A stretch of DNA of 64,000 nt from Actinoplanes sp. TFC3 (GCF_001553785.1 NZ_LOJP01000001.1:1788926-1852925), one strand, 5' to 3'. Counted from the first letter of the stretch, positions 29,115 through 37,018 are shown. The notes: a model not told the origin generated them from the sequence alone. Translations and numbers: made by a program.

Positions 29115-29408
29115 TCAGTCGAGGATGTGGAAGACGAAGCGCTGGCGCCACGGACGATCCGCGTCGTCCGTGGCGATGCGCTCCAATGTCGACACCATCG
29201 TGTCGTAGGCGGTGAGGCCCAGGGCCATCCTGAGGCTCGCCGCGTTGATCCACACGAGGCGGACCGGCCGGGGGTCGCCGGCGCTCAAACGGTCGCGGAG
29301 ATCGTCGAGGTCACGCCGGTAGAACGGGCCATAGCCGAGGGCGCCGGCCAGCCTGTGGTGCAGATCCGCCTCGCTGAGCACGTTACGCCCGTCGATCACC
29401 AGCTCCAC
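29115..29408 (-). CDS. barstar family ribonuclease inhibitor
   Basis: This 97-residue protein follows the barstar pattern: VELVIDGRNVLSEADLHHRLAGALGYGPFYRRDLDDLRDRL contains the IDGRN, LH-L and Y-x2-x-LDAL elements, and RLVWINAASLR matches the next strand and helix. Barstars bind and block barnase-type RNases in the cytoplasm. GTG 29408 follows AGGAGG; a longer reading to 29501 adds non-native sequence. No barnase-like gene is adjacent, so the target is unknown. Confidence 0.7.
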   Translation of the reverse strand: MELVIDGRNVLSEADLHHRLAGALGYGPFYRRDLDDLRDRLSAGDPRPVRLVWINAASLRMALGLTAYDTMVSTLERIATDDADRPWRQRFVFHILD

Positions 29409-29547
29409 CGCGCCAACCTCCTGACGACCACCTGCCACTACTGCCCGCGGCACGGGCAGGATCCTGCTGCCCCGGCCGGCCACCGGACAATCACGTGCCA
29501 CTCCAACGAGCGCGGGCGAGAGCCCACCGGCCCTCGCCCGGGCATCG

Positions 29548-30048
29548 TCACTCGGGCCTGGCGGTCAGCCGGTTGAGCAGTTCGTCGCCGTCGCCCTCGA
29601 ACTCGCCGAGCGACTCCAGGCGGGCCCGGATGCCACCGCGGCTGCGCCCGAACTCCTCCATCAGGGTGCGCTCGTCGGTCCCTTCGCGGAACCGGGCGAG
29701 CAGCCGCTCGTCGTCCTCGGCCGACCAGCGGGAACCTCGGTTGGGATAGCGCTTGGACTTCTCCCCGCCGGTCGAGCCTGCCTTGCCCTGGTTGCGCAGG
29801 GCCACCAGCCCGGCGAGCGTGGAGGTCAAGGCGTCAGCCACGGCCGGCAGGTCGAGCGGCGAGATCCCTCCGCTGATCTCGCTGACCACCTGACCGTCGG
29901 GACTCCATCCGGCGAGCGTCAGGCTGACGTTGTCCTCGCCGGTCCCATAGGCGGTGATCTGGTAGGTGTGGGCGCCCACGGTGAGGTGCCGCTCCAGCAT
30001 GGTGTGCGGGCGCCGGTCGAGCTCCGGCGCGTACTCGATGTCGTTCAT
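29548..30048 (-). CDS. hypothetical protein with C-terminal Myb/SANT-like helix-turn-helix
   Basis: This 166-residue protein has an N-terminal beta-rich part (about residues 20-60) and a helical middle. A Lys/Arg-rich linker (KSKRYPNRGSR) leads to a C-terminal unit (RWSAEDDERLLARFREGTDERTLMEEFGRSRGGIRARLESLG, about residues 107-150) that matches the Trp-plus-helix spacing of Myb-like DNA-binding repeats. DNA binding is inferred. It stands alone between the barstar and the DinB-like gene. Confidence 0.65.
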   Translation of the reverse strand: MNDIEYAPELDRRPHTMLERHLTVGAHTYQITAYGTGEDNVSLTLAGWSPDGQVVSEISGGISPLDLPAVADALTSTLAGLVALRNQGKAGSTGGEKSKRYPNRGSRWSAEDDERLLARFREGTDERTLMEEFGRSRGGIRARLESLGEFEGDGDELLNRLTARPE

Positions 30049-30149
30049 GGGCCGAATCTAGGGCGGCCCACTGACAGTTTTTCGCCCGGCGTGTCGGTTT
30101 CCCGGTGTGTCTTGCTGGACAGGTGACGACTGTGCTGGTAGGCGGACTG

Positions 30150-30767
30150 TCAGCTGATCCGGGGGTCCAGGATGCGGATGCCGGGACCGTCGAGCTCGGG
30201 CAGCACCGCGCCCCGGCCGCACATGGCCATCAGCAGAGCCTCCGCCGGCCCGGCGATCAGCGGGCCCACCCCGGAGAACCAGTTGAGGTCGGAGGCCTCC
30301 CACCGCAGGTTGGCCAGCCGCCGCTTGGGCGCGAACCCGAGGGCCCGGCCGCTGACCATGAACTCGAGCGACACCTTCAGCCGATCGAGGTGCAGGCCGT
30401 GCGGAAGCCCGAGGGGGCGGCGCATGTCCTGGCCGTGCACCTGCGCGTCGGTCAACTGGCCGGCGAAGCCCACGATCGGCGCCTTGTGCAGGGTATTCGC
30501 GGTGCCGCGTAGCATCTGGGCCAGCTCGGCCGCCGGACGCTCCGCAGTCTGCACCGCCAACTGCGAGTTGGCCTTGTGCAGCCGGAAGCCGCTGCGGGCC
30601 AGCACGCTCAATGAGGGCTTGCCGGTCGCGGCAACCAAGTGCCCGGCGACCTCCTTGACCGTCCAGTCCCCGCACAGGCTGGGCGTGTCGAGCTGGTCCG
30701 GCGATAACGAGTCGAGCAGGTCGGCGATGCGTCGGCGCTCATCGGCGATGGCGGCACGGATATCCAT
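30150..30767 (-). CDS. maleylpyruvate isomerase-like, DinB-fold mycothiol-dependent protein
   Basis: This 205-residue protein fits the actinobacterial TIGR03083-type DinB fold: RRIADLLDSLSPDQLDTPSLCGDWTVKEVAGHL at the start with metal-ligand His near residue 47, and DAQVHGQDMRRPLG near residue 120 with further His. Family members use mycothiol for isomerase or transferase reactions. The reaction here is unknown. ATG 30767 is chosen from the family start; the frame continues upstream. Confidence 0.8.
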   Translation of the reverse strand: MDIRAAIADERRRIADLLDSLSPDQLDTPSLCGDWTVKEVAGHLVAATGKPSLSVLARSGFRLHKANSQLAVQTAERPAAELAQMLRGTANTLHKAPIVGFAGQLTDAQVHGQDMRRPLGLPHGLHLDRLKVSLEFMVSGRALGFAPKRRLANLRWEASDLNWFSGVGPLIAGPAEALLMAMCGRGAVLPELDGPGIRILDPRIS

Positions 30768-30828
30768 TCCGCCCAGGCTAGTGATCTTCCGGCTGCCGGC
30801 GCCGGTGAGGTGGCGCTTTAATGGGCGG

Positions 30829-31644
30829 ATGGCTGAGGATCTTGGTCCGCCTGAGGCGGTGCTGCGCTCGTTCGGGGCGACGGAGGAGCTGGTTCGCCTG
30901 GCCGGGGGCAAGGGCGGCACCTGGCGGGCCGGGGAGGTCGTGATGAAACCCGCCGAGGGCGATGACGAGGTGCGATGGCGCTGCGAGATCCTCTCCGCCC
31001 TGCCGCAGACGTCAGACTTCCGCATTGCGCGTCCGATCCGATCAAAGGAAGGACACTGGATCTCGTACGGGTGGGAAGCGACCCGTTTTGTGCCCGCTCA
31101 ACCCGACCCCCAGCGGGTCGACGACGTCATCCGGGCCGGCGAGGCGTTCCATGCCGCAGTGGCGAACGTGCCCCGGCCATCCTTTCTGGACACCCGCAGC
31201 GATCCGTGGGCCAACGGCGAGTGGCTCGCCTGGGACGGCCCGCACCGGCCCGCCGGATTCGCCCGCCGGCCAAGTGGGTTGCTCGATGACCTGCTGGCCA
31301 TCCGCGAGGACGTGGACCTGCCGGAGCAGATGGTGCATGGCGACCTGATCGGCAACGTCTTGTTCGCGGGGCAGGCGGTGCCCGTGGTCATCGACTGGGC
31401 GGCTTACTGGCGCCCGCCGGCCTGGGCGTACGCGGTGGTCGTGGTGGATGCGATGGTCTGGCACGGATTCGACGTCATGCTGGCTCGGCGCTACGAGCAT
31501 CTGCCGGCGTGGGGGCAGATGCTGGTACGGGCGGCGGTGTTCCGGCTTGCCACCTGGTCCGCAGCCGGCTGGAGCGGCGAACCCGAGGAGGCGTACCGGC
31601 CGGTGGTGCGCGACGTCGTCAATCTTGTCAGGGGTGGGGGCTAG
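30829..31644 (+). CDS. aminoglycoside phosphotransferase-like protein (TIGR02569-like)
   Basis: This 271-residue protein has a kinase-like C-lobe with QMVHGDLIGNVLF near residue 165 (Brenner-type HGDxxxxN) and VIDWAAYWRPP near residue 186 (metal-binding Asp). The N-lobe VLRSFGATEELVRLAGGKGGTWRAGEVVMKP supplies the glycine loop and Lys. The whole resembles the TIGR02569 actinobacterial family of unknown substrate. It is followed ten bases later by a GNAT gene on the same strand, so they are probably co-transcribed. Confidence 0.75.
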   Translation: MAEDLGPPEAVLRSFGATEELVRLAGGKGGTWRAGEVVMKPAEGDDEVRWRCEILSALPQTSDFRIARPIRSKEGHWISYGWEATRFVPAQPDPQRVDDVIRAGEAFHAAVANVPRPSFLDTRSDPWANGEWLAWDGPHRPAGFARRPSGLLDDLLAIREDVDLPEQMVHGDLIGNVLFAGQAVPVVIDWAAYWRPPAWAYAVVVVDAMVWHGFDVMLARRYEHLPAWGQMLVRAAVFRLATWSAAGWSGEPEEAYRPVVRDVVNLVRGGG

Positions 31645-31654
31645 GGTCGGGTCC

Positions 31655-32176
31655 ATGCCTGAGATCCGGCTGGAACCGATGACCGACGCGCAGTTCGCTC
31701 ACTACAGTGCCACCGCGGAGGAGGGGTACGCGAAGCTGATCGCCGAGAGCGGGGACATGTCGTGGGAAGCGGCTGTCGAGAAGGCGGCGGCTGACTATCG
31801 ACGCTTGCTCCCGCAGGGAATGCAGTCACCCGACGACTTCTTCTTCCGCGCGCACGGCGACAGTCCCCACGGCGGTGCTGCGGATGGCGGTGCTGCGGAC
31901 GGCGGTGCTGCGGATGGCGGCGTCGGCATGATCTGGCTGCGGATCACCCCGGATGCCGAGGGCCTGAAAGCCTGGATCTATGACATCGAGGTCGATGAGA
32001 GCCAGCGGCGGCGCGGGTATGGCCGGGCCATCATGCGCGCCGCCGAGCAGTTCTGCCGTTCGCGGGAGGTGGTCTCGGTCGGTCTCAACGTGCACGGGGG
32101 CAATACCGGCGCCCGGGCTCTCTACGAGGAGGAAGGCTACGCGGTGACCAGCCTGCAGATGCGCAAACAGCTTTGA
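31655..32176 (+). CDS. GNAT-family N-acetyltransferase
   Basis: In this 173-residue protein the acetyl-CoA loop reads RRRGYGRAIM near residue 125, after IYDIEVDESQ, and GNTGARALYEEEGY gives the C-terminal strand and helix. Between strands, at residues 73-90, it carries an odd GGAAD repeat, about 3.4 copies, encoded by perfect 15-base DNA repeats. The acceptor substrate is unknown. It is convergent with the DGPF gene and the second gene of a likely two-gene unit. Confidence 0.85.
   Translation: MPEIRLEPMTDAQFAHYSATAEEGYAKLIAESGDMSWEAAVEKAAADYRRLLPQGMQSPDDFFFRAHGDSPHGGAADGGAADGGAADGGVGMIWLRITPDAEGLKAWIYDIEVDESQRRRGYGRAIMRAAEQFCRSREVVSVGLNVHGGNTGARALYEEEGYAVTSLQMRKQL
31871..31915 (+). repeat. 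15-bp in-frame tandem repeat inside the GNAT gene
   Basis: Three consecutive 15-base units (GGCGGTGCTGCGGAT, with one third-position change in the second) encode GGAAD three times, followed by a partial unit. Length change by one unit keeps the reading frame. Confidence 0.9.
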
Positions 32177-32179
32177 GCC

Positions 32180-32578
32180 TCACAGCGACTCGAAGTCCGT
32201 GGAGCTGATGACGCGGCGCACGGTGATCGGCTGCTGCAGGGGTACGCCGCCGGGGCCGGGCACCGCCGACACGCGCGCCGCGATTTCGATGGCCCGTTGC
32301 TCGGAGACGACGTCGACCAGCTGATAGCCGGCCAGCATCCGCCGGTACTCGGTGAACGGGCCGTCAACGACCTCGGGCGCGGTGCCGTCCGAGGTGACGA
32401 CCTTGGCCAGATCCGGCCCGGTGAGCGCGTGGCCGCCGACGTACTCGCCGGTCTGGAGCAGCTCGGCGTTGAGGTCGTCGTAGTAGTCCATGTGCGCCTT
32501 GATCTCCTCCGGCGACCACTGCTCCATCGGCGTGTCCACGACGCCGGGCTGGTAGTCGACCACGAGCAGGAAAAGCAT
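32180..32578 (-). CDS. YCII-related (DGPF-domain) protein
   Basis: This 132-residue ferredoxin-like-fold protein has YYDDLNAELLQTGEYVGGHAL near residue 31 and VVDGPFTEYRRMLAGYQLVDV near residue 72 as family hallmarks. AAGGGA precedes ATG 32578. DGPF proteins usually pair with ECF42 sigma factors, as at 41-42.8 kb, but this one has no sigma gene next to it. Function of the family is unproven. Confidence 0.85.
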   Translation of the reverse strand: MLFLLVVDYQPGVVDTPMEQWSPEEIKAHMDYYDDLNAELLQTGEYVGGHALTGPDLAKVVTSDGTAPEVVDGPFTEYRRMLAGYQLVDVVSEQRAIEIAARVSAVPGPGGVPLQQPITVRRVISSTDFESL

Positions 32579-32739
32579 GCTGACATCCCTTCGCCAAGGA
32601 CCACGACAGCCCTGGGGAAAGCATGCCGTGTCGTCGCGGCAAATCGGGTCGAATCGCGTGCAACCCAATCGTGCGGTTGTGCACCCGCGCTGCACCTGCG
32701 GCGGGCTCAAGTCGGGTCGCGGAGGCCCGATTCATCTGG

Positions 32740-32803
32740 CACCTGCGGATGGTTCCGCAGGTGAGCGGGCCCAGCCGTAACCCCCTCGGCGGCCGGGCCC
32801 GCT
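32740..32803. promoter_or_regulatory. two adjacent strong hairpins in a divergent intergenic region
   Basis: Hairpin 1 has a perfect 10-bp stem, CACCTGCGGA (32740-32749) with TCCGCAGGTG (32754-32763). Hairpin 2 starts at the next base with a 14-bp stem and one mismatch, AGCGGGCCCAGCCG (32764-32777) with CGGCCGGGCCCGCT (32790-32803). They lie 55 bp before the + strand membrane-protein gene. Neither has a T run. The rest of the 279-bp gap holds no gene I can support. Confidence 0.55.
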
Positions 32804-32857
32804 CAGCACCCAGCGAAGCGTCCAGAAGATCCAGCCAGCGAAGACGACGGGAGCATC

Positions 32858-33688
32858 GTGCTGTACCTCGGTGCCGACCAGGAGAAGACCGTTGTCTCGG
32901 TGACGCCGTTGCGGATGCGCGCCGGCCGGGCCCGCCGCTTGCGTACCGGCGTGGTGACCGAAATCGTTCCGCGTAAGCCCAGTGGCCGCACCGGCGGGGA
33001 ACTGCTGCAGGCGGCCCTCGTGCTGCTCGTGGCGGGCGCGCTGCTCAGTGCGCTCGGCGTCCCCTGGCTCGCCGCCGCTGCCACCTCATTTGTCCTGTTC
33101 ACTGGCATTGCAGTGCATCGGCGCCGCGCCGCTCGCACGGGTCTGATCGCGGTTCCGCGCGGGGATGACGCGTCCGTCCTGCACGCGCCGGAGGAGCGCG
33201 AGGCCTTCCGTCGAGCCGTGCAAACCGCTCATCGCGTACGAAAGACCTGGCCGTTCTTGAATCCCATGATCGACCCGGACGTCGCCGGACGCAGCCTCGC
33301 CACCGCCCTGCGCGAGCTGGCCGCGATCATGGCTCGGCGCCAGAGCATCCGGGACCTGCGCCTCGAACTCGATCAAGCGGCAAGTCACGGGCTCGCCGCG
33401 GACAGTGCGGCCGTTCGCGCCCTCGCCGAGCAGCGTCAGCGCGCCGAGGACCTGTGGCGAACCACCGGCGCCGAGGCGAACCGCATCCTGGCCGGCCTCC
33501 AAGCGGCCGCAGAGGCGGGGGAGAACCTCATCCGCGAGCAACGCCTGCACCAGACCACGCGCAACGCCGAGCTGGCGATCGTCCGCCTGGCAGCCGTCGG
33601 TGCGCCCATCTCCGAGGCCGCCCCCGAGCTGGCCGAACGCACCGCCGCAGTAATCGCCGCCTACCGCGAACTCTCCGAGGCTGCCTGA
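32858..33688 (+). CDS. hypothetical membrane protein with coiled-coil C-terminus
   Basis: This 276-residue protein has a short basic N-terminus, a hydrophobic hairpin of one or two membrane helices (about residues 48-85, LLQAALVLLVAGALLSALGVPWLAAAATSFVLFTGIAV), and a long helical, charged, Ala/Glu/Arg-rich C-terminal part (about 100-270) likely to form coiled coil. GTG 32858 has GGGAG five bases upstream. I do not recognise the family. It is followed by an intrinsic terminator and preceded by the tandem hairpins. Confidence 0.65.
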   Translation: MLYLGADQEKTVVSVTPLRMRAGRARRLRTGVVTEIVPRKPSGRTGGELLQAALVLLVAGALLSALGVPWLAAAATSFVLFTGIAVHRRRAARTGLIAVPRGDDASVLHAPEEREAFRRAVQTAHRVRKTWPFLNPMIDPDVAGRSLATALRELAAIMARRQSIRDLRLELDQAASHGLAADSAAVRALAEQRQRAEDLWRTTGAEANRILAGLQAAAEAGENLIREQRLHQTTRNAELAIVRLAAVGAPISEAAPELAERTAAVIAAYRELSEAA

Positions 33689-33707
33689 GCAGACAAGCCC
33701 CAGCCAC

Positions 33708-33741
33708 GGCCCGATCACCCCAGCGTGATCGGGCCACTTTT
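33708..33741 (+). terminator. intrinsic terminator
   Basis: GGCCCGATCAC (33708-33718) pairs perfectly with GTGATCGGGCC (33725-33735) and is followed by ACTTTT. It ends the upstream membrane-protein transcript. Confidence 0.85.
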
Positions 33742-33886
33742 GTGCGTACCGGAAGACCCGACAAAATGCCAGGAGCGCTCAGGCAGCCATCGGGTCAGTA
33801 CTGAAAGTAGTGAATCAATTACTCAGGGCCACGGAGGTGAGCCGATTGCCGGGGCTGTAGCTGTTGTCGCGGAAGGGTTCTGGACC

Positions 33887-34135
33887 ATGCGTCGTCGCTT
33901 CATCGCCACGATTGCCGTGCTGACGGGCCTGTTCGGGCTCGGTGCCACCTCCGCGAATGCCGCCGGCCGGGTGAGCGCCAGCGACAAGGCCGGCCGGGCT
34001 GTCGTCACTCAGGCCGTCACGCCCTGCTTCTCCATGAAAGCGTGTCTGGGCTGCGCCTGGAGCATGAAGGTCTACTCCGGAGCGCAGCGTGACGGTATGT
34101 TCACTCAAAAGAGTGACTCGACTACCGCAAAGTAG
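33887..34135 (+). CDS. small secreted cysteine-containing peptide
   Basis: This 82-residue protein has a clear Sec signal peptide (MRRRF start, Ile/Leu/Gly core, cleavage after ANA near residue 25). The mature part is about 55 residues with three Cys clustered at 47, 53 and 56 (CFSMKACLGCAW), then a polar tail. GGAAGGG lies eight bases before ATG. No family is recognised. An odd number of Cys could allow dimerisation or metal binding. Confidence 0.5.
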   Translation: MRRRFIATIAVLTGLFGLGATSANAAGRVSASDKAGRAVVTQAVTPCFSMKACLGCAWSMKVYSGAQRDGMFTQKSDSTTAK

Positions 34136-34246
34136 CCCAATAGCTTGTCTCGTGACATGTCCAGCCCCGGAGAAGCCCCCATACCGTCCGCTACCAGCCG
34201 CAACGAGCTGGCGGCCGGTGAGTGGCGCACGCCCGCCAGGGGCTCG

Positions 34247-34936
34247 TCAAGCCGCTCGGCGAGCGGTGGACATCTGCCGCGGAACGCTCAGTGTCACCGT
34301 GCGCGGCGTGCGCCGGCCCAGCGCGTCGAGGGCGTCCAGCAACATCGCCTGTACGGTCTCGGAGGCGGGCAGATGCCAGTCGTGCTGCTCCGGGGCGACC
34401 GCCCAGCGCACCGGGCCCTCGGGGGTCCGGCTGGGCGCGGCCGGGATCCACGAGCCGCGACCGTGGTGCAGGACGTCCAGGCAGGATGCGAGCTCGGGGC
34501 GAAGGGCGCTCTCCGGACGTACGAAAAACATCCAGCGACCCGACGGCGTCACCGCGACCGGTCCTCGTCCGTCTCCACGCTCCGGGCCGATCACGCCCGT
34601 GTGCAACCGCACCGCTCCCAGGACCCGCAGGCCGACCGGCGCGGGCACCTCCAGGACGTCGAAGCTTCCGCCGGTTGCGAGCAGCACTGTGTACGGCTGA
34701 TGCCGCCACCATCCGCCCACCCGCGCGACGTCCGTGCTGGCGTCGTCCTCCCAGGACTCCATCGCGGGATGGCACCCCATGATCGGGCAGCCGGCGCGAC
34801 CGCAGTTGAACCGCTCGCCGCTGAGGTACGCCCCCGGAGTCACCGCCCAGCCGTGCGCGGCATACCGCACGGCCGCCCGGCGCAGGCGGAGCCGATCGAA
34901 ACGGAACCGGTCAACGAGACGTGTGCTCCACTGCAT
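34247..34936 (-). CDS. stand-alone bifunctional primase/polymerase (prim-pol) N-terminal domain protein
   Basis: This 229-residue protein matches the actinomycete prim-pol-like family: AAVRYAAHGWAVTPGAYL near residue 20, a Cys-rich CGRAGCPIMGCHPAM segment near 46 that probably binds zinc, YTVLLATGGSFDVLEVPAPVG near 80, and SWIPAAPSRTPEGPVRWAV near 165. Stand-alone actinomycete copies are often catalytically doubtful, because the DxD metal motif is weak (here FDVLEVP). No helicase or plasmid gene is close. It is divergent from the XRE regulator. Confidence 0.75.
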   Translation of the reverse strand: MQWSTRLVDRFRFDRLRLRRAAVRYAAHGWAVTPGAYLSGERFNCGRAGCPIMGCHPAMESWEDDASTDVARVGGWWRHQPYTVLLATGGSFDVLEVPAPVGLRVLGAVRLHTGVIGPERGDGRGPVAVTPSGRWMFFVRPESALRPELASCLDVLHHGRGSWIPAAPSRTPEGPVRWAVAPEQHDWHLPASETVQAMLLDALDALGRRTPRTVTLSVPRQMSTARRAA

Positions 34937-35181
34937 GATCGGTCAACCCCCGAGTTGGACCTTGCTGCCGCTATATCAGGCGGGACCGCCGTCACCAACT
35001 TCGACACGCGTCGTTGGTTCGAGCAGAAAACCCATTGCAAGTTGCATGAGAAACTACGAGCCACGGTGGGTGGGCGATCACACAACCTGTGCGACCAGCA
35101 CGGACGAGTGAGGGTCACACTGCCACTGAAACACCGTTCGGCTCACCGGCGGGGGACGCCGGATGAGTTTGGGGAGGCACC
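34937..35181. other. divergent control region of the prim-pol and XRE genes
   Basis: No gene is seen in these 245 bp. They include TGCAAGTTGCA (35036-35046), a palindrome with a one-base centre that also occurs in the promoter of the GAPDH-like gene at 50806-50816. A TATATC box near 34972 could be a -10 element. Promoters for both flanking genes should be here. Confidence 0.45.
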
Positions 35182-36411
35182 GTGGACGAGCTGCCGATTG
35201 GCCGCCGAGTCGCCTACTGGCGCGGCCGCCGGAAAATGTCCCAACAGGTCTTCGCGGACCGGTTGGGCAAATCCAAGAGCTGGGTCGACAAGGTGGAGCG
35301 CGGGGTCCGCCGGCTTGACAAGTTCTCCGTCGTCTACGAGATCGCGGATGTGCTCGCGATCGACGTGACACTGCTGCTCGGCAAGGATGTCGAGCGGCGT
35401 CCGGACACACCTAACTGCATCGACCAGGTCGAGGTCGAAGAGATCAGAGCTGCGCTCGAGCGGTACGACCAGATGAGCGCGTTCTTCCACCCGATCCCGC
35501 AGGCCCCGCCGCTGACCGAGATGCGCAAGGCGGTCAGCCACGCCTGGCTCACCTATCAGCATGCCAAGTACGGCGTGCTGGCCCGCAAGCTTCCACAGCT
35601 ACTGCGGGATGCCCAGGCCGCCGACAGCGCCCACGCCGGTGGCGACGAGGCCCGCGACGCGGCGCACCTGCTCGGGCAGGTCTACCAGATCGCCTCGTCC
35701 GCGCTGCGCAAGGTCGGCGAGCACGAGCTGTCCTGGCTCGCTGCGGACCGCTCGATCGCGGTGTCCCAGCGGGCCGGTGACCAGCTACTCGCCGGGATGG
35801 CCAGCCACCGGGTCGGCATGGCGCTGCTCTCGCTCGGCCGGGTCCGCTCGGCGCTCGAGGTCAACGTCAACATCGCCAACCGGCTCGCCCCCACCACCCC
35901 CGAGGCGGCCACCCCGGAACGGCTGTCGGTGTACGGCCTGCTGCTGCTCACCGGGGCCATGGCGGCGGCCCGCATCGGCGACAGCGCCACCGTGCGCGAC
36001 CTGGTCAGCGGGGCCGAGCAGGCGGCCGGCGCGCTGGGCGGCGACTTCAACTACTACTGGACCTCCTTCGGGCCGACAAACGTGGAGCTGCACCGGGCCG
36101 CAGCAGCGGTCGAGCTCGGCGACGGCGGCAAGGCGATCGAGACGCACGAGCGAATCAACCGGGAGTGCTTCGCCGCGATGCTGCCCGAGCGTCGTGCGCA
36201 TCACTACCTCGACATCGCGCGTGGCTACACCCAGTTGGGCGACGTGGAAAAGGCCAGCGAGATGCTGCTGGAGGGCGACCGGCTCGCCCCCTCGGAGATC
36301 CGCTGCCGGCCGCTGGCCCACGAGGTCATCTCCGACGTGCTGCGACGCACGCGCGGAACGCCGCCGGCGCCGATCGCCGAGCTGGCCGAGCAGATGGGAG
36401 TCGGCGTATGA
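35182..36411 (+). CDS. XRE-family helix-turn-helix regulator with TPR-like domain
   Basis: This 409-residue protein has an N-terminal XRE helix-turn-helix (about residues 8-66: RRVAYWRGRRKMSQQVFADRLGKSKSWVDKVERG). The rest is a series of helical TPR-like repeats (about 110-400) suited to ligand or protein binding. GTG 35182 has GGAGG five bases upstream. The gene ends 13 bases before a flavoprotein gene, a pairing seen in other actinomycetes, so the two probably act together. Confidence 0.88.
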   Translation: MDELPIGRRVAYWRGRRKMSQQVFADRLGKSKSWVDKVERGVRRLDKFSVVYEIADVLAIDVTLLLGKDVERRPDTPNCIDQVEVEEIRAALERYDQMSAFFHPIPQAPPLTEMRKAVSHAWLTYQHAKYGVLARKLPQLLRDAQAADSAHAGGDEARDAAHLLGQVYQIASSALRKVGEHELSWLAADRSIAVSQRAGDQLLAGMASHRVGMALLSLGRVRSALEVNVNIANRLAPTTPEAATPERLSVYGLLLLTGAMAAARIGDSATVRDLVSGAEQAAGALGGDFNYYWTSFGPTNVELHRAAAAVELGDGGKAIETHERINRECFAAMLPERRAHHYLDIARGYTQLGDVEKASEMLLEGDRLAPSEIRCRPLAHEVISDVLRRTRGTPPAPIAELAEQMGVGV

Positions 36412-36424
36412 GGTGGGTTCTGAG

Positions 36425-36997
36425 GTGACTCCACGAGTTCTCTATGTCCTGGTCTGCGGTTCGCCGATCGCCCGGGACGTGGGCCTGCTCGTGGATCTGG
36501 CGCAGCGCGACGGGTGGGAAGTCTGCGTGATCACCACCCCGGACGGGCGCAAGTTCGTCGACACGGCCGCACTGCACGCCCAGACCGGGCACCCGGTCCG
36601 CAGTTACTACAAGAACCCCGGCGACGACGATCTGCTGCCGACCGCGGACGCCATGATCGTGGCGCCCGCAACGGTGAACACGGTCAACAAGTGGGCCGCT
36701 GGGATCACGGACACGCTGGTGCTCGGTCTGCTCGTGGAGGGCTACGGGTTCAACACCCCGACCGTCGTGGTTCCGTACACGAACAAGGTCATGGCCGTGC
36801 ACCCGGCGTTTCATGACAGCATCGCGAAGCTGCGCAGCTGGGGTGTGCACGTCATGCACGGCGACGATGTCGTGCGGCTGGGCATGCCGGGGCAGAACGA
36901 CCGGTTCCGCAAGCAATTTCCGTGGCGGCGCGCCCTTCAGGCCGTGCAGTCCCATTTCGAAGCCGCCGACCGAGTCGAGCCGGGGGCCCGATCCTGA
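36425..36997 (+). CDS. HFCD-type flavoprotein (phosphopantothenoylcysteine decarboxylase-like)
   Basis: This 190-residue Rossmann-like flavin protein opens with VLYVLVCGSPIARDVGLLVDLA. ADAMIVAPATVNTVNKWAAGITDTL near residue 78 carries the FMN-binding and Asn elements of the family, and VVVPYTNKVMAVHPAF near residue 118 replaces the usual PxMNxxMW. Family members decarboxylate cysteinyl groups; the replaced motif leaves the reaction open. GTG 36425 is used; GTG 36413 is in frame. It is probably in an operon with the XRE/TPR regulator. Confidence 0.8.
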   Translation: MTPRVLYVLVCGSPIARDVGLLVDLAQRDGWEVCVITTPDGRKFVDTAALHAQTGHPVRSYYKNPGDDDLLPTADAMIVAPATVNTVNKWAAGITDTLVLGLLVEGYGFNTPTVVVPYTNKVMAVHPAFHDSIAKLRSWGVHVMHGDDVVRLGMPGQNDRFRKQFPWRRALQAVQSHFEAADRVEPGARS

Positions 36998-37018
36998 ACC
37001 TGGGTAGAGTTGGCGGCC

